A stretch of 64,000 bases of DNA from Saururus chinensis (GCA_035235625.1 CP141143.1:24969092-25033091), one strand, 5' to 3'; numbered from the stretch's first letter, positions 11,200 to 21,381 are shown. Numbers and translations are program-made. The notes: generated from the sequence alone by a model not told the origin.

Positions 11200-13270
11200 C
11201 GAAGTTCGAAGCCTGTCCCTCCCTCGACCGGGGGTCGTCTGCCCTCGTTGCTGCTAGAGGCTGAAGCGGTGGTCGTTCCATTTCACCGCCTCCGACTCTC
11301 CTCTCTACCTGCTCTCACACCCTCCATTCCTCTCCTCTCCAAGGTTGTCGCTGCACCTCCGTCACTCACCGAGACCCTCCTCTATCATCTCCTGTTTATG
11401 CCCCTCCTCATCTACTCTCCGTTCTCCGTCACTCGCCGAGAAACTATCTCTGAGGCATCTCCCCAGGTTCGTCTGGCTCACCTTCGAATCTCAGATCTCA
11501 TATCTACTGCTTTTGTCACTCAACAATATTCAAAAGCCCTAATTTTTCTCGCCACCGATTAACATCCACATCGCCGATTTGTGTTCCTTTCAGCAATCAG
11601 GTAGCATCACCTTTCGTTTTTCATTAGAAAATGTACTGCTTTTGCATTGCCTTTCATTTTTTAGGTTTTTGCTTGCTTTATTTCTTCATGGATAACTAAT
11701 TAATAATTGCCTTAAGCCGACCAAATACCCTTGAGGTGGATGTCCGGAGGCGAGCAAAAATGGCTGTCAGACCTCACTCCATAATCTTGAAGGATAACAC
11801 ATTTCCCTTGTCAATTGAAACTTTTTTCTTCCTCTCCCCACACAAAATGCTTATTATAATTCACCGACTTCTGCATTATAAAATGATAGTTAAACATGTA
11901 CGACAGAAAGCAGTCCCTTCAGTTGCTTTTGCAGTGGGTAAGCATACTAATTCGTGGACACAAATGTTAGTTTGTTATTTTGGTGGTATTCTAGCAAGTA
12001 GTAATGACAAAGAAGATGTCCTTACAAGAAATAAATGAGCAGCAGTTGAGCATTTTGTTATATTCATTCCTTACCACGAATTAGAGCTGCATTTGTATAA
12101 ATTACGTATCTTTATTTTGGCCTCTAATCGTTATTAATATTCTGCACCATGCAACAGTGTATTGGGAAACTGTAATGTTGTATGACACGGAATGTTGGGC
12201 AATAAGGAAATCCCATATACACAAGATGAGTGTTGTATAGATGTGAATATTACCGAGAATCATAATAGAATGACCACACAAGAACGCAGGAAAACTGCCA
12301 GTCTGTCATGATTGTAAAATATATGAAATGAGCAGTTTCTAATGATGTTCCTGCTTAGACATATTTACTAGTTATGTTTGAGATTAAGTTTATCATGTAG
12401 CTATCTTTATTTGTTTTTGTTCACCTAAGTGGTTATCTACCTAAATATTATTGACATCCAGTAAATGGAAGGCATAATCTGGTGGTACAAAATTTGTGTT
12501 CTTTTGAAAGTGTAATATAACCTAAACTCATTGATTTATCAATTTCTGACTCTTTGTCCTGTATTGCAGATTAGAGTTTTCCTTGTCAAATAGAGCGTTT
12601 GTTTGTCAAATATAGCTTCATGTCCTAATATGATTTGCAATGCCCGTGTTTTGGATAGCTTTACATGTGCACACAACAATAAAAATTCCGAACTGTTTCT
12701 TATGTAGAGGTATAAATTCTACACGAGGTGGATGCCTGATATCTCTTGAATGTGGCAATGAATGTGCTTCTTCATTCGATTTAGGTTCTTAGTAGCTGAT
12801 ATCTTTTACTAGAATTAGCAGCTGCTTATTTATGTTTTATTTTAATATTAGGAATTATTTTCTGCTTCTTTTTGAAGGTTGTATTTTGATGCCATCATTT
12901 GGAGCTGAAGCATATTATTAAAATTATCTAATTTTGTCTGTCAATCTGTGCTTTCCCTTTACTTTTTCTTCATTATATACCATAGGTTGACTATATCTTC
13001 TCCTCAGCCCTTGTGGCCTTTTAATTAGAATGTTGCAATCAGTCATTTTAGTTGTGTGCTTATTGTATTATCTAAATATGTCTGCTATGTATATTCACAG
13101 GGCCTTCTTTAAGGAAGAGGTTGTTCATGGAGCAATGTGCAACAAATTGTTGAAGAGGGACATGTAGCTGGCATTGCTGCCCTGAAACAGCTGCAGTTCT
13201 TTCTGTATATATGATCCATCATGGGCTATGTTTGATGTGTTGTGGCAAGGGACAGAACTGTATAAAAAAG
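11200..13270. other. Left interior of the composite, no recognisable protein
   Basis: 11210-11600 is C/T-rich like a 5' UTR or leader, with a 104-codon open frame that resembles nothing I know. The remainder to 13270 looks like plant intron or UTR sequence (T-rich, many stops). It may be the promoter and leader of a captured gene, since exon-like pieces follow on the plus strand. Confidence 0.3.
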
Positions 13271-13274
13271 AATC

Positions 13275-13512
13275 AGTGTGGAATCTACTAATGGGAACAT
13301 TAGATATTCTCCATCATGGAGCTTCCGATGGGATAGCCAATCACATATAGAGGACAGGATAGATAGTGATTCTAGGTTTTCTATTGGTAATCATAGGAAT
13401 ATTGGATTAGAAAGAAAAAGAAGGTTAGAAGGAGAGACAAAAAGCTCTCCTGGGAGGGCAAGTCCTCTGGAGAACATGAGAATGTCTAGAAATTTTGTAT
13501 CTGGTGCTTCAG
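13275..13512 (+). pseudogene. Captured exon of an unrecognised plant protein (Ser/Arg-rich)
   Basis: An open stretch encodes a Ser/Arg-rich segment containing SPSWSFRWDSQSHIEDR and ends at a good donor (TTCAG followed by GTAGAG at 13513). The SPSWSFRWD motif reminds me of the N-terminal part of a plant RING-type protein group, but I cannot place it firmly. No start codon or following exon of the same protein is visible, so it is probably a captured fragment. Confidence 0.4.
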
Positions 13513-13887
13513 GTAGAGTGTTGTATATGCATTTTCTTTTTCTCCGTTGCTTGTATATCTTCTCCTCTCAATCTTGTTGGTTATATCAAGGGTCTGGGAA
13601 TTTTTTTATTATACTTTTTGTTCCCCACATTGCAAAGCTCCCCTATGATGATCGGTTCTAGTGGATAGAGCATTGTCGGCAAACCAATTTTTCCTCTTTT
13701 TTTATTGATTTGTTTGGACTCAATTTGGCTGTAATTTCGTATTTTGATGCAGTCTTGTGATTTTGCCAGTGGATTTATAAGTTGTGATGTAGTAGTCTCT
13801 AAAAGGCTTCGTTTTTAAAGTTAGGTTTTTTTTTATGATGGATGATTTATGCCTATGATTTTTTTTATGATAAGGATGATTATTTAG

Positions 13888-14047
13888 GGACTACTATCGG
13901 ATATCAGACTTCCCATGGCCTCCCACCGTGCAAGAAATGTTCCCCAGTGGCAACCAAGTAAAGGAGTACCTTGAATCCTATGCCCATCACTTCGATCTTT
14001 TTAGACACATCAAATTCAATTCCAGAGTTGTTGGACATTTGTATTGA
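13888..14047 (+). pseudogene. Flavin-containing monooxygenase (FMO) exon fragment
   Basis: After an acceptor-like TTTAG, the frame encodes DYYRISDFPWPPTVQEMFP, then NQVKEYLESYAHHFDL, then RHIKFNSRVVG, ending at TGA (14045-14047). This matches the plant FMO segment that follows the FAD-binding region (family pattern DFYRFSDFPWP, then NQV..YL.SYA.HFDL...I.FN..V). The GxGxxG nucleotide-binding motifs and the C-terminal half are missing, so it cannot be an active enzyme. It lies a few hundred bases upstream of starch-synthase exons on the same strand, which has no counterpart in normal plant gene order and supports capture. Confidence 0.75.
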
Positions 14048-14212
14048 GCTAGATATATCACTGCAGAACCTCAAGGCTCATGAAAACAGGAAGCAAATAT
14101 TTTCCACCAGTGCATCAGCAGAGAATTCTTTCATTCATAATGCCAAAAATATCACTGAACCACCTCCATGGTCTAATACGTCTAATGCATCTAGCACATC
14201 CTCTTCCTCAGG
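14048..14212 (+). pseudogene. Unrecognised exon-like segment next to the FMO fragment
   Basis: In another frame, directly after the FMO piece, an open stretch encodes ISLQNLKAHENRKQIF followed by a Ser/Thr/Asn-rich tail ending SNASSTSSSSG. A usable donor (GGGTAAAC) follows at about 14213. I do not recognise it. The abrupt change of frame and composition at about 14048 suggests a junction between captured pieces. Confidence 0.3.
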
Positions 14213-14402
14213 GTAAACTTTCTGTTTGTTCTTCTTCAGAGCAATCATGTTATATAAATGTGCTTTTTTTCAATTAGTTCATGAATTAAAGATGTCTTTT
14301 TTAATATTTTTAACAATTGTAGTTTAGAAGTGTATCTATGCTTTAAGTGGCAAATATGCAGAGCTGCTCTACCACTTTATTACTTTTTCGTGCATTTTTT
14401 AG

Positions 14403-14855
14403 TTGGCATTTGAATGTGATGGTGGAATAAATGTGATTTTTGTTGCGGCTGAGGTTGCTCCATGGAGCAAAACTGGGGGGCTTGGTGATGTTCTTGGAGG
14501 CCTTCCCCCTGCCATGGTGGTAATTACAACTACATTCTGTAGGATTTTGAACTATCTATGTATTTTTTCAAGTCATCTAATAAGTTTCTCTAGCATGTAA
14601 CTAATCCATATATTACTAATCTTTCCTTAGGCCAGAGGAAACTGTGTCATGACAGTTGCTCCACGCTATGACCAATACAGGGACTCATGGGATACATGTG
14701 TTTTTTTAGAGGTACAACATATTTCCAGAATCTTATATGAGTCATAAGTTTCAAATGCTTAAATTTGCTTGCCAACCGTTATGATTTTTTTGCAGTTACA
14801 AGTTGGAGACAAGTTTGAGATTATCAGATTATTTCACTTCCAATGTTGGATACAA
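14403..14855 (+). pseudogene. Granule-bound starch synthase (GBSS) fragment, three partial exons
   Basis: Three consecutive exons with intact GT/AG junctions encode the N-terminal glycosyltransferase-5 region. Exon 1 (14403-14519) carries [19 protein letters not shown] and [11 protein letters not shown], including the KTGGL loop that binds ADP-glucose. Exon 2 (14631-14711) carries [20 protein letters not shown]. Exon 3 (from 14796) carries LQVGDKFEIIRLFHF and then loses likeness at about 14855. The order and junctions follow plant GBSS genes. There is no transit peptide and the remaining roughly 400 residues, including the catalytic C-terminal lobe, are missing. It is a gene fragment, most likely captured by the surrounding transposon. 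Confidence 0.85.
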
Positions 14856-14973
14856 GTTTCTGATTTTTGTACATGTCATGCAGATTCTTCGGCAAGGCAG
14901 CAAATACCAGGCAATTTTTAGCTAATTTTTTCTCATTTTTCTGGCATGCGGGTCTTTCTATGTGTATCAAACA

Positions 14974-15119
14974 GTGCAACAAGCCCACTTCCAAAGGATT
15001 TGAAAAATGTTTAAGATATTGTAAATCAACAAATAAAAGATGAGTTGAATGTATTTGCTAGTGAAGCTAAACTTGATGAAGCAAAACATATTACTGTGTT
15101 GCATGCTGTATTTGGAGAA
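14974..15119 (+). pseudogene. Unrecognised exon-like fragment
   Basis: Between an acceptor-like AAACAG (ending 14973) and a strong donor GTAAGG (15120), one frame encodes PLPKDLKNV, a TAA, then [20 protein letters not shown] and [15 protein letters not shown]. The splice signals and composition suggest a captured exon with one nonsense change. I cannot name the source protein. Five bases after the donor the sequence passes into the hAT-like right end. Confidence 0.35.
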
Positions 15120-15124
15120 GTAAG

Positions 15125-15530
15125 GGTCTAGTATAATTTTATTTGACTTTTTTATAATTTTTTATAACAATTGTATTGAACTTGATTGATAATAATAAGA
15201 TTCAAATTTAGATTCAGCTAATTTAGCTTTAAATTCAGCTAATTCAGCTCCAAATTCAGTTTCAAATTTAGTTAAATCTGATAATCAATTTTTCAGCTAA
15301 TTAAGATAACTTATTAAATTAAGATTCAGCCGAAACAAACGGACCCTAAGGCTTCATTCAGGGTCCGTTTGTTTCGGCTGAATCTGAATCTGAAAAGTTA
15401 TCTTAATTAGCTGAAAAGCTAATTATTTGATTTAGTTGAATCTAAAACTGAATTAGCTAATCTGAAACTGAATCTGGAGCTGAATTAGCTGAATTTAAAT
15501 CGGAATCGAGGGACGTTTATAAATGATCTC
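15125..15530. mobile_element. Two hAT-like ends, tip to tip, forming a long foldback
   Basis: 15125-15348 ends in CCGAAACAAACGGACCCT. After 11 bases (AAGGCTTCATT plus C), AGGGTCCGTTTGTTTCGG starts at 15360, its reverse complement. The likeness extends inward about 150 bases (GAAAAGTTATCTTAATTAGC against the reverse complement of GCTAATTAAGATAACTT, and the GCTGAATTAGCTGAATTTAAA blocks). This could be the right end of one element and the left end of the next, or a foldback element. Single strands would form a long hairpin. Confidence 0.65.
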
Positions 15531-16385
15531 TTTTTTCGGTAAACATGTGAAGAACTGTAACTCGCTTCTATTCAGTTTAATTCATAAATATGAATTATAA
15601 ACATTAAAAACTGGTTAGGACGTTCATAAATGATCAAAAACTACAACTTGCATTTTCAATTCATAAGTGAGCTTTCATATGGCAGATTTAGCGGCTTTTT
15701 TTAAAATGTAATAACGACAATTTTTAAGATCACCGCTAAACATCCATTCAAGGCCAACATTTTTTTCTTATTTTCTGTTTTTACTTCTACAATCCTTGTA
15801 TAATAAACATCTATTTTTCATTTTCATTACAATCAAACTAATAGTAACTGAAGATTCATCAAGAACTGCACAATATTCTTTTGATTGTAGTAGCTTAAAA
15901 GCATCTCAATAATTACTGTCATCGACTGCCTCATAACCATAGGTTGTCGCATTCTGCGTCACCCAATTTTCCTCTAGTTAAGCTTTCTTCAGCTTTACTA
16001 TCTGAAACCATTTTCAAGTTTTTGGCTAAATGCACTTTGGACAAATATATGGCCTTCTTCTGTGAACTATCAATGACCATAAATCAATTTAGATACATAT
16101 AAAATGCTTAAGCTATAAAAAAGAAGCTTTTTGTTAAAGCGTTTAAGTGTCCAATATGTTCAAAGCAACTGATAAAACATAATTTTGGTTTTAATTGACT
16201 AATTATGTTACTGTAGTTAATAGAGGATTGTCAAAATCTGGTCCAAATCAAAACTGTCAAGCTGGACAGACTCATGGAAGTTACAATCATCAAGGATTGC
16301 TCCACCTCCAGTAGATTGTAGAACTAGTGCTGACAGAACACAAAGACATACAAAAGTCAATTATCATTTGATAGTACAAAAATAC
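15531..16385. other. Composite interior, no recognised gene
   Basis: AT-rich sequence within the composite. On the minus strand there are two short open pieces: one near 16200-16340 with an acceptor-like CTGTCAG (encoding LQSTGGGAILDDCNFHESV) and one ending near 15920 (encoding NWVTQNATTYGYEAVDDSN before a stop). They may be further captured exons, but I cannot identify either. Confidence 0.3.
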
Positions 16386-16666
16386 TTAACTCTTAAATGA
16401 CATTAATACAGCAATGCAGGACTTGTCAGTCCAACACTTGTCAGTCCAGCAATGCAGAACTCTTTGACAAGGAATGAACACATCAGTAATCTTGCACCAG
16501 TCCTTATCAATAAGTTCGAAAAGCTTCAACACTTCCTCAACCATTCCTAATTTGCATAATTGACGAGCAATAGTCTTCCATTCTTTTGATGACAGGGACC
16601 ATTCATTTATTCTTGCCATATTCCAACATTTTCGAACTCCTGCTTTGTCTCTTTGCTCACAAAAGC
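16386..16666 (-). pseudogene. Probable PPR-like protein fragment
   Basis: After an acceptor-like TTCTTAG, an open frame of about 93 codons reads GFCEQRDKAGVRKCWNMARI, then SLSSKEWKTIARQLCKLGMV, then EEVLKLFELIDKDW. The alternating helical pattern with conserved-looking Gly, Leu and Ala spacing resembles pentatricopeptide or similar alpha-solenoid repeats. There is no start codon context and the tail runs into a repeated CAGTCCA(A/G)CA motif. Assignment to PPR is tentative. Confidence 0.4.
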
Positions 16667-17267
16667 CTAAGAACAAGATGAAAAAGTTTTGTCAGACTAA
16701 TAAGGTTTCACATTACCAAGGCTGTCATAGACTAATAAGGTTTTCTTAAATTCTTATACAGTTTTTATCTTAGTGAACCGGGTCCAAATATATAATTCTG
16801 TTTTATTAGACCTGTCTGGTTTTATTAGCCCAGTCCAGAAATTAAATGTTGAACCGGACCATCGTCTTCAACCCATGTCTTCACAAGACAGAGCAGTGAA
16901 TGCTCTGTTGGCCCACCATTAAACAGAGCAATGAATGCCATCCATTAACTTAGATGGACTAAACATTAGAGCATACTCGTTATATGAACAATTACGTATA
17001 ATCCAAACAACAATTATGGACCATGGCATTCATACTTTATTTAATTCCTACAACTGAATGCTGCAACAATTCAGAAAGCCATTTGTCATTATTTAATTGC
17101 TACAAAATCCTTAAAAATGGCCCTATTAAATATGAAAGCAATCATAGAGGTTCATAACTTCGGATAAATAGTTATACAGATATACTAAAGTCTAAATATA
17201 AAAAAAAATATATATCAAAACAGTTAAACCATATACCTCATTTAAAACTGAAATTTGTAACACTAAC

Positions 17268-18095
17268 CTTCTATCACTGAGAAGATCAAAAAGTTTACCG
17301 CCATATATCTCAAAGTAGCTCAGCCATTACTTATATCTTTGATAGCGATAGATTGGCTGATGCAATTGCCTAACAATATCTTCTGCAGCTTTCAGTGGCA
17401 ATGGTTGCATGATATATGTTTTACCACTACCTGAAATGCAAACTCATTTGTTTCTTATAAATGTAAAGGCTCGCAAATTTCCAAAAACAAGCAGCAAACT
17501 TGGACACCATTCCTTTTCTTAAGTAAAAGTTGCCTCATTAAGTTACAAACCAATAGGCAGAACCAGATATCCACGCACCTGTTTGACCATTCCTTTTCTT
17601 AAGTAAAACCTGCATCACAAAAGCTCTCACATTGAATGCCCACCTTAAACTGCACAAAAAACCAGAAAGACAGACACTGAAGTTTGAAGAGTCTTAATAG
17701 TTGTTACATACTCATCACAAAAAACATTACAAGGAGGAATGCATTGAAATACCAAATATAAAAAGAGAGGCATGTACCTCATCATTTGTTACATACTCAT
17801 CCAAAACAGCGTCGAAACAGAATTCATGCTTTTCAACATAGGTAGTAAGGTCAACCTTGTATATCAAACATGCAATCAGATATGATAAAATCATGACAAA
17901 AAAAAACGCAATGCATCCAAACTGCTGGCATTAGCAAGAAACTAGTCTGCCAACATCACAAATTAAGGTATATGTGATAAAGAATCAAACCCTTAGCTTT
18001 GGTTCATGGACAACTAAAAAGGCATTATCATAGACTGTTACAATATCCTCTTCCTTTCTTGACAATTCTTTTTTGTTCAAGGGCCTTTTACGTAC
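17268..18095 (-). pseudogene. Kinesin-13 motor-domain fragment, broken
   Basis: Kinesin-13 proteins are microtubule-depolymerising motors. Minus-strand exons: 18095-17991 ([19 protein letters not shown], then [15 protein letters not shown]), 17855-17778 (VDLTTYVEKHEFCFDAVLDE), a remnant 17609-17579 (LLKKRNGQTG) and 17430-17268 (GSGKTYIMQPLPLKAAEDIV to WLSYFEIYGGKLFDLL). The joined GQTG/SGKTY is the motor P-loop. Splice sites are kept, but the exon before the P-loop has lost nearly all of its usual 30 residues, and a TAA interrupts the last exon where relatives have a Leu codon (YK-stop-WLSYFEIY). The neck and most of the motor are missing. It cannot make a working motor and is probably a captured, decayed fragment. 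Confidence 0.88.
17506..17608. repeat. Duplicated 23-bp segment at the damaged kinesin exon
   Basis: ACCATTCCTTTTCTTAAGTAAAA occurs identically at 17506-17528 and 17586-17608, 80 bp apart. The second copy lies within the shortened kinesin exon, so the duplication probably accompanies the rearrangement that removed the rest of that exon. Confidence 0.85.
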
Positions 18096-18568
18096 CTGAA
18101 GTTGCAATGCAATTATAAAAGAAAGATCAATGCACAAATCTTTTACCACTTGAAAAAAATCTTAACATTTTTTTCTCCAAATACAAATATATCGTTTCCC
18201 TTGCTTATTTTTCAAATAAAGTTAGAACAAAACAAATCATATTAACAAGGACTGTAAATATCAAAGGGTAACTTGAAATTTCCTCAAATATAATTGTATT
18301 AAATGGTTATAACATTCATCCTCTTGAATAGGACCCAATAATTATAGTCAAATATTTTACACAATTATGCCTCACAGAAGTAAAGATGATTCTTACAGAA
18401 GTAAAGATCATACTTCCACTACTACGGGGAACTAAAAAAGTATTGCAAAAACAGACAAACGAACTAGATTTGCAAGTTTTTGCCAATTCGAAAAAATATA
18501 GAAGTTCAATTTCTGCAATGATAGAGCTAGAATTAAAGAACCCATGTCCAACTTTAACCAAAATTTAC

Positions 18569-18685
18569 CTCCTTCCGGTACCAGTTGCCCATGAAGAACA
18601 AAAGAGACTTCCTGCTGTCCACATATTGGCCTCTTTTTGTCATGAACAGCCAGAGTGTCTAATCCGTGCTCAATTTCTTTATTAG
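18569..18685 (-). pseudogene. Unrecognised exon-like fragment
   Basis: A minus-strand open stretch encodes KEIEHGLDTLAVHDKKRPI, then CGQQEVSFVLHGQLVPEG. It ends at a good donor (GGAG followed by GTAAAT). It does not belong to kinesin-13. I do not recognise it; it may be another captured exon. Confidence 0.3.
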
Positions 18686-18981
18686 TAGGAAATAATCAAC
18701 ATCTCAAAAAAATCATTTCATGCCCGTTTACCTCTCTCTTTCAGCACTAGCTATATCAATAACAATAATTAATAACATTTTATAGTTGTTACCTCCATCG
18801 TTATTCACAGTATTTGCAAAACTGTTGTTAACGATCGTTATTAAACTTATATACATAGATTAAACAGGTAATTTATGAAGTTGTATGATAAATCAACCAT
18901 CAGAAAATAACAATCTATTCACAGACAGAGTCCACCGGAAGTACATTATCAAGGAAAAATACAAAGAACTGAAATGCTAAC

Positions 18982-19475
18982 CTCTGAAAGCCCTTTTGAT
19001 GGTCGGAGGAAAGGGACCAAATTTGTGAGCAGAGCAGCAATCTCGATGGTGCTGAGGGGGCCATTTTCTTCCAGCTCAACATGGAATTGATGAGAGTGAG
19101 CGCTTCAACTTTAACTGAGCCAGTCACCAGCCCCTTCGTCCCGAAGTCCAGCGAGATAGGCAGCAGCGAGAACACTGATTCCCTGAGGACCACAATGAAT
19201 CCCCACAATCGGAAGAGTTGGTGCAGTGGAGCATGTGCCAGAGGCCCGAACTGAGGACCAACACATCCAGGTACAGCCCCATAATCAGTAATCGGAAGAG
19301 TTGGTGTAGGGGGCAGCAGAAGATTGAGGAGAGAGAGGACGAAAAGCCGGGCCTAGGAGTCACCAGCGACGACTATCCAGGAGCTGTTGAGGAGGTTGGA
19401 GGCGTCGGGAGGGGACAATTGCTGGAAGGCGCAGTCGGACACAGGGATGGAAGAGGGGAAGGAGGCGAGGGATGG
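18982..19475 (-). pseudogene. PC-esterase-like N-terminal fragment and adjoining exon
   Basis: At about 19470-19355 the minus strand encodes SDCAFQQLSPPDASNLLNSS, then WIVVAGDS, a TAG, then ARLFVLSLLNLLL. WxVVAGDSQAR is the GDS-motif block of a plant PC-esterase (acyl-esterase) family as I recall it. The TAG sits where the Gln (CAG) is expected. Further on, 19090-18982 encodes ENGPLSTIEIAALLTNLVPF, then LRPSKGLSE, ending at a donor (TCAGAG followed by GTTAGC); I cannot assign that part. A repeated CACCAACTCTTCCGATT motif separates the pieces. It is broken and lies beside the right transposon end. Confidence 0.5.
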
Positions 19476-19664
19476 AAATCGCGATCCGTTTTCAGCCAAA
19501 TCAGCCGGTTAAACCCATCGGATTTTTTAATAACGTGGGCTTAATTTTCCAGCTTAATCAGCTAAAAAATAAGTTTAAAACAAACAACCTTATAAGTCGG
19601 CTTTTAACTTATTTATTAGATACTTAATCAGTTAAGACCTAATTAAGCTAAACAAACAAGCCCT

Positions 19665-20454
19665 CAGTCTCTAAGATTACTTCTGCATGAGAATTTCTAT
19701 GTATTTAAATAAAAAAGAAGGATTTGAGCTCTGAGCTCCGAACTTCTTGTTCGAACTAATCACAAACTAAACCCCCAAAAATTTGATCACACTCAAACCA
19801 AAACTAAAACAGTCAAATTCAATTTAAAAAATCCCAAAATTCGATTCAAATTCGCTCCTTAACACCCTTAAAGCAAAGTAAAAAAAACCCTTAAGAAGAA
19901 GCACCATCTATGGGTCCGATCAATCTCCAGCAGGCAGCTTTCGCTAATATCGCCATTATATTGGCCCATGCGGTGTAAAATGAGATAACTTTAGAATATC
20001 GCTGAAGTTACCGATAGCTATAATACATAAGATAAAAGTGAACTTACGCAGATGCGCAGGGCCGAATAACATGGCCAAATAAAGGGCAGGAGCAGATTCC
20101 ACGGAATGTGGGATGCACGTACGTGGGCTAACTGGTCTTAACACATTATCGGAAATACATCGCCAAGGTGTCATTCTTTGCATATGCTTAAAATGTATAC
20201 TCTATGTTCCTATTCACAAATTTCTCTATGCCTAGTCATCAAAGAAACCAACACTAAACACTTGTTTCATAAACTCAAAAAATATAACATCCAGACATCA
20301 CAAGTTCAACAAAAACTAATCCATACATGCCATCGAACACACATCTCCTAGAACTCAATCCATATACATCACAAGTATAATAGCACCTCTATCCTAGTTA
20401 TCAAAGTCAGGTAGCCATGTTTAATAGCCAGTCTTAATCCATCTAAACTCAGGT
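19665..20454. other. Intergenic DNA, no gene seen
   Basis: AT-rich sequence between the composite transposon and the MYB/SANT-like gene. A 75-codon minus-strand frame at 19956-20183 has no recognisable features. It could contain the 3' UTR of the MYB/SANT-like gene. Confidence 0.4.
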
Positions 20455-21381
20455 TTAGTCCCAACAGCCATGTCTAATGGCCAGCATCTTAATCCATCTC
20501 AACGTAACCTCAAATTCCAAGTCTTGAATGGCCATCCACTGCTCTCTCACCCCTACTTTTGTAAACAAGCAAATTGCTGCCATGTAATGGGGGTCATCTC
20601 GTGGAAGTCCCATCTCCTTCAGCTTTTCATTGCAAGCTATAATAGTTGGACCAAAGCTACTATCCATCTTTGCTATAAAATGGTAAAGGGCAACTTCAAG
20701 ATCCCTAGTTGACTGCCTCAACCTCTTCCAACTAGAGCTGCCTGGAGTGAGTGGATCGACCTCTTCAGATGCATCACATGCCACACCTTCACTACCAGGA
20801 TTTGCAGCTTCTGTGTTAGGTGAGGAGGACTCACCAACACAAGCCGTTGGCCTTGGACGGTTTGACATCAGAGCCCACGCAACCTCCCCAGTGGTAATTG
20901 TATGGTCAAATAGAGCCCTCATTACATCCGGGTACTGAAGTCCAAACTTCCTGAATTTACGGGCATCAGGGTGACCCTGTTTTCCATCAACATAAATGAT
21001 AGTATACTAATAAAAGTAATGAATCCAGCTAATGTCAAATGAAGCATGCTATTATACCTTAATGTAGTTATCCCATACATCATTAGGCCAGTCCATGGTA
21101 TTGGTCAGAGGGTTGAACCTGTGACCGAGTGTATTGACGATGTCACTCCAGGTATTGTACTTCTTTCTATTGTAATCCCATGGATTCCTTAACTGTTTCT
21201 GCGTCATTTCTATCTTGAAGTCACTATCTTGAAGCTTCTTCATAACCCGAGTCCAAGAAGCTGGCTTCAAAGCACTTCCACATCTACCCCATGCATTGAT
21301 CTCTTCCAAACAAGAGTCTAGGAAGAACTTGAATGCAGTTGGATCTTTAAAGGACGAGCCTAAATATTCATACAACAACAT
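20455..21381 (-). CDS. MYB/SANT-like DNA-binding domain protein (two exons)
   Basis: Exon 1 is 21381-21058 and exon 2 is 20976-20455, joined across a GT/AG intron in phase 0, giving about 281 residues. Residues about 15-110 form a Myb/SANT-like domain (Myb_DNA-bind_3 type): FKFFLDSCLEEINAWGR, then SWTRVMKKLQ, then TQKQLRNPWDYNRKKYNTWS, then MDWPNDVWDNYIK. The second exon starts GHPDARKFRKFGLQYPDVM, the usual link to a variable middle and a helical C-terminal part (LFTKVGVREQWMAIQDLE). The family includes L10-interacting MYB-type host proteins and the ORF1 partner of PIF/Harbinger transposons. No transposase is next to it, so it may be a domesticated or host gene, or the remains of an element. 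The start Met is the first in the open frame; a further 5' exon cannot be excluded. Confidence 0.75.

Larger units (their letters stand above)
11019..19664. mobile_element. Pack-type composite transposon carrying fragments of several host genes
   Basis: The left boundary reads GGTCTGTTTGTTTACCTTAATTAAGTCTTAA. In reverse complement the right boundary reads GGGCTTGTTTGTTTAGCTT, then AATTAGGTCTTAACTGATTAAG. The likeness continues inward for nearly 200 bases: AATTAAAAGCC against AGTTAAAAGCCGAC, GAGCTGATTAAGC against TAGCTGATTAAGC, and CCCGGCTGATATG against ACCGGCTGATTTGG. Between these ends are exon-like pieces, several with splice sites, from unrelated plant genes on both strands. This is the structure described for gene-capturing Pack elements. 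The TGTTTGTTT tips suggest hAT or a similar class, but I cannot see a matching 8-bp target duplication, so the class is uncertain. No transposase is present. The arrangement is partly obscured by other TIR ends at 10955 and 15348/15360. Confidence 0.55.

Noticed and set aside
11248..11562. 104-codon plus-strand frame near the composite's left end
   Set aside because: C/T-rich leader-like DNA with no domain. Without cDNA it cannot be called a gene.
19218..19544. 108-codon plus-strand frame
   Set aside because: Antisense to the PC-esterase-like fragment. The Gly/Glu-rich reading follows from GC-rich opposite-strand coding.
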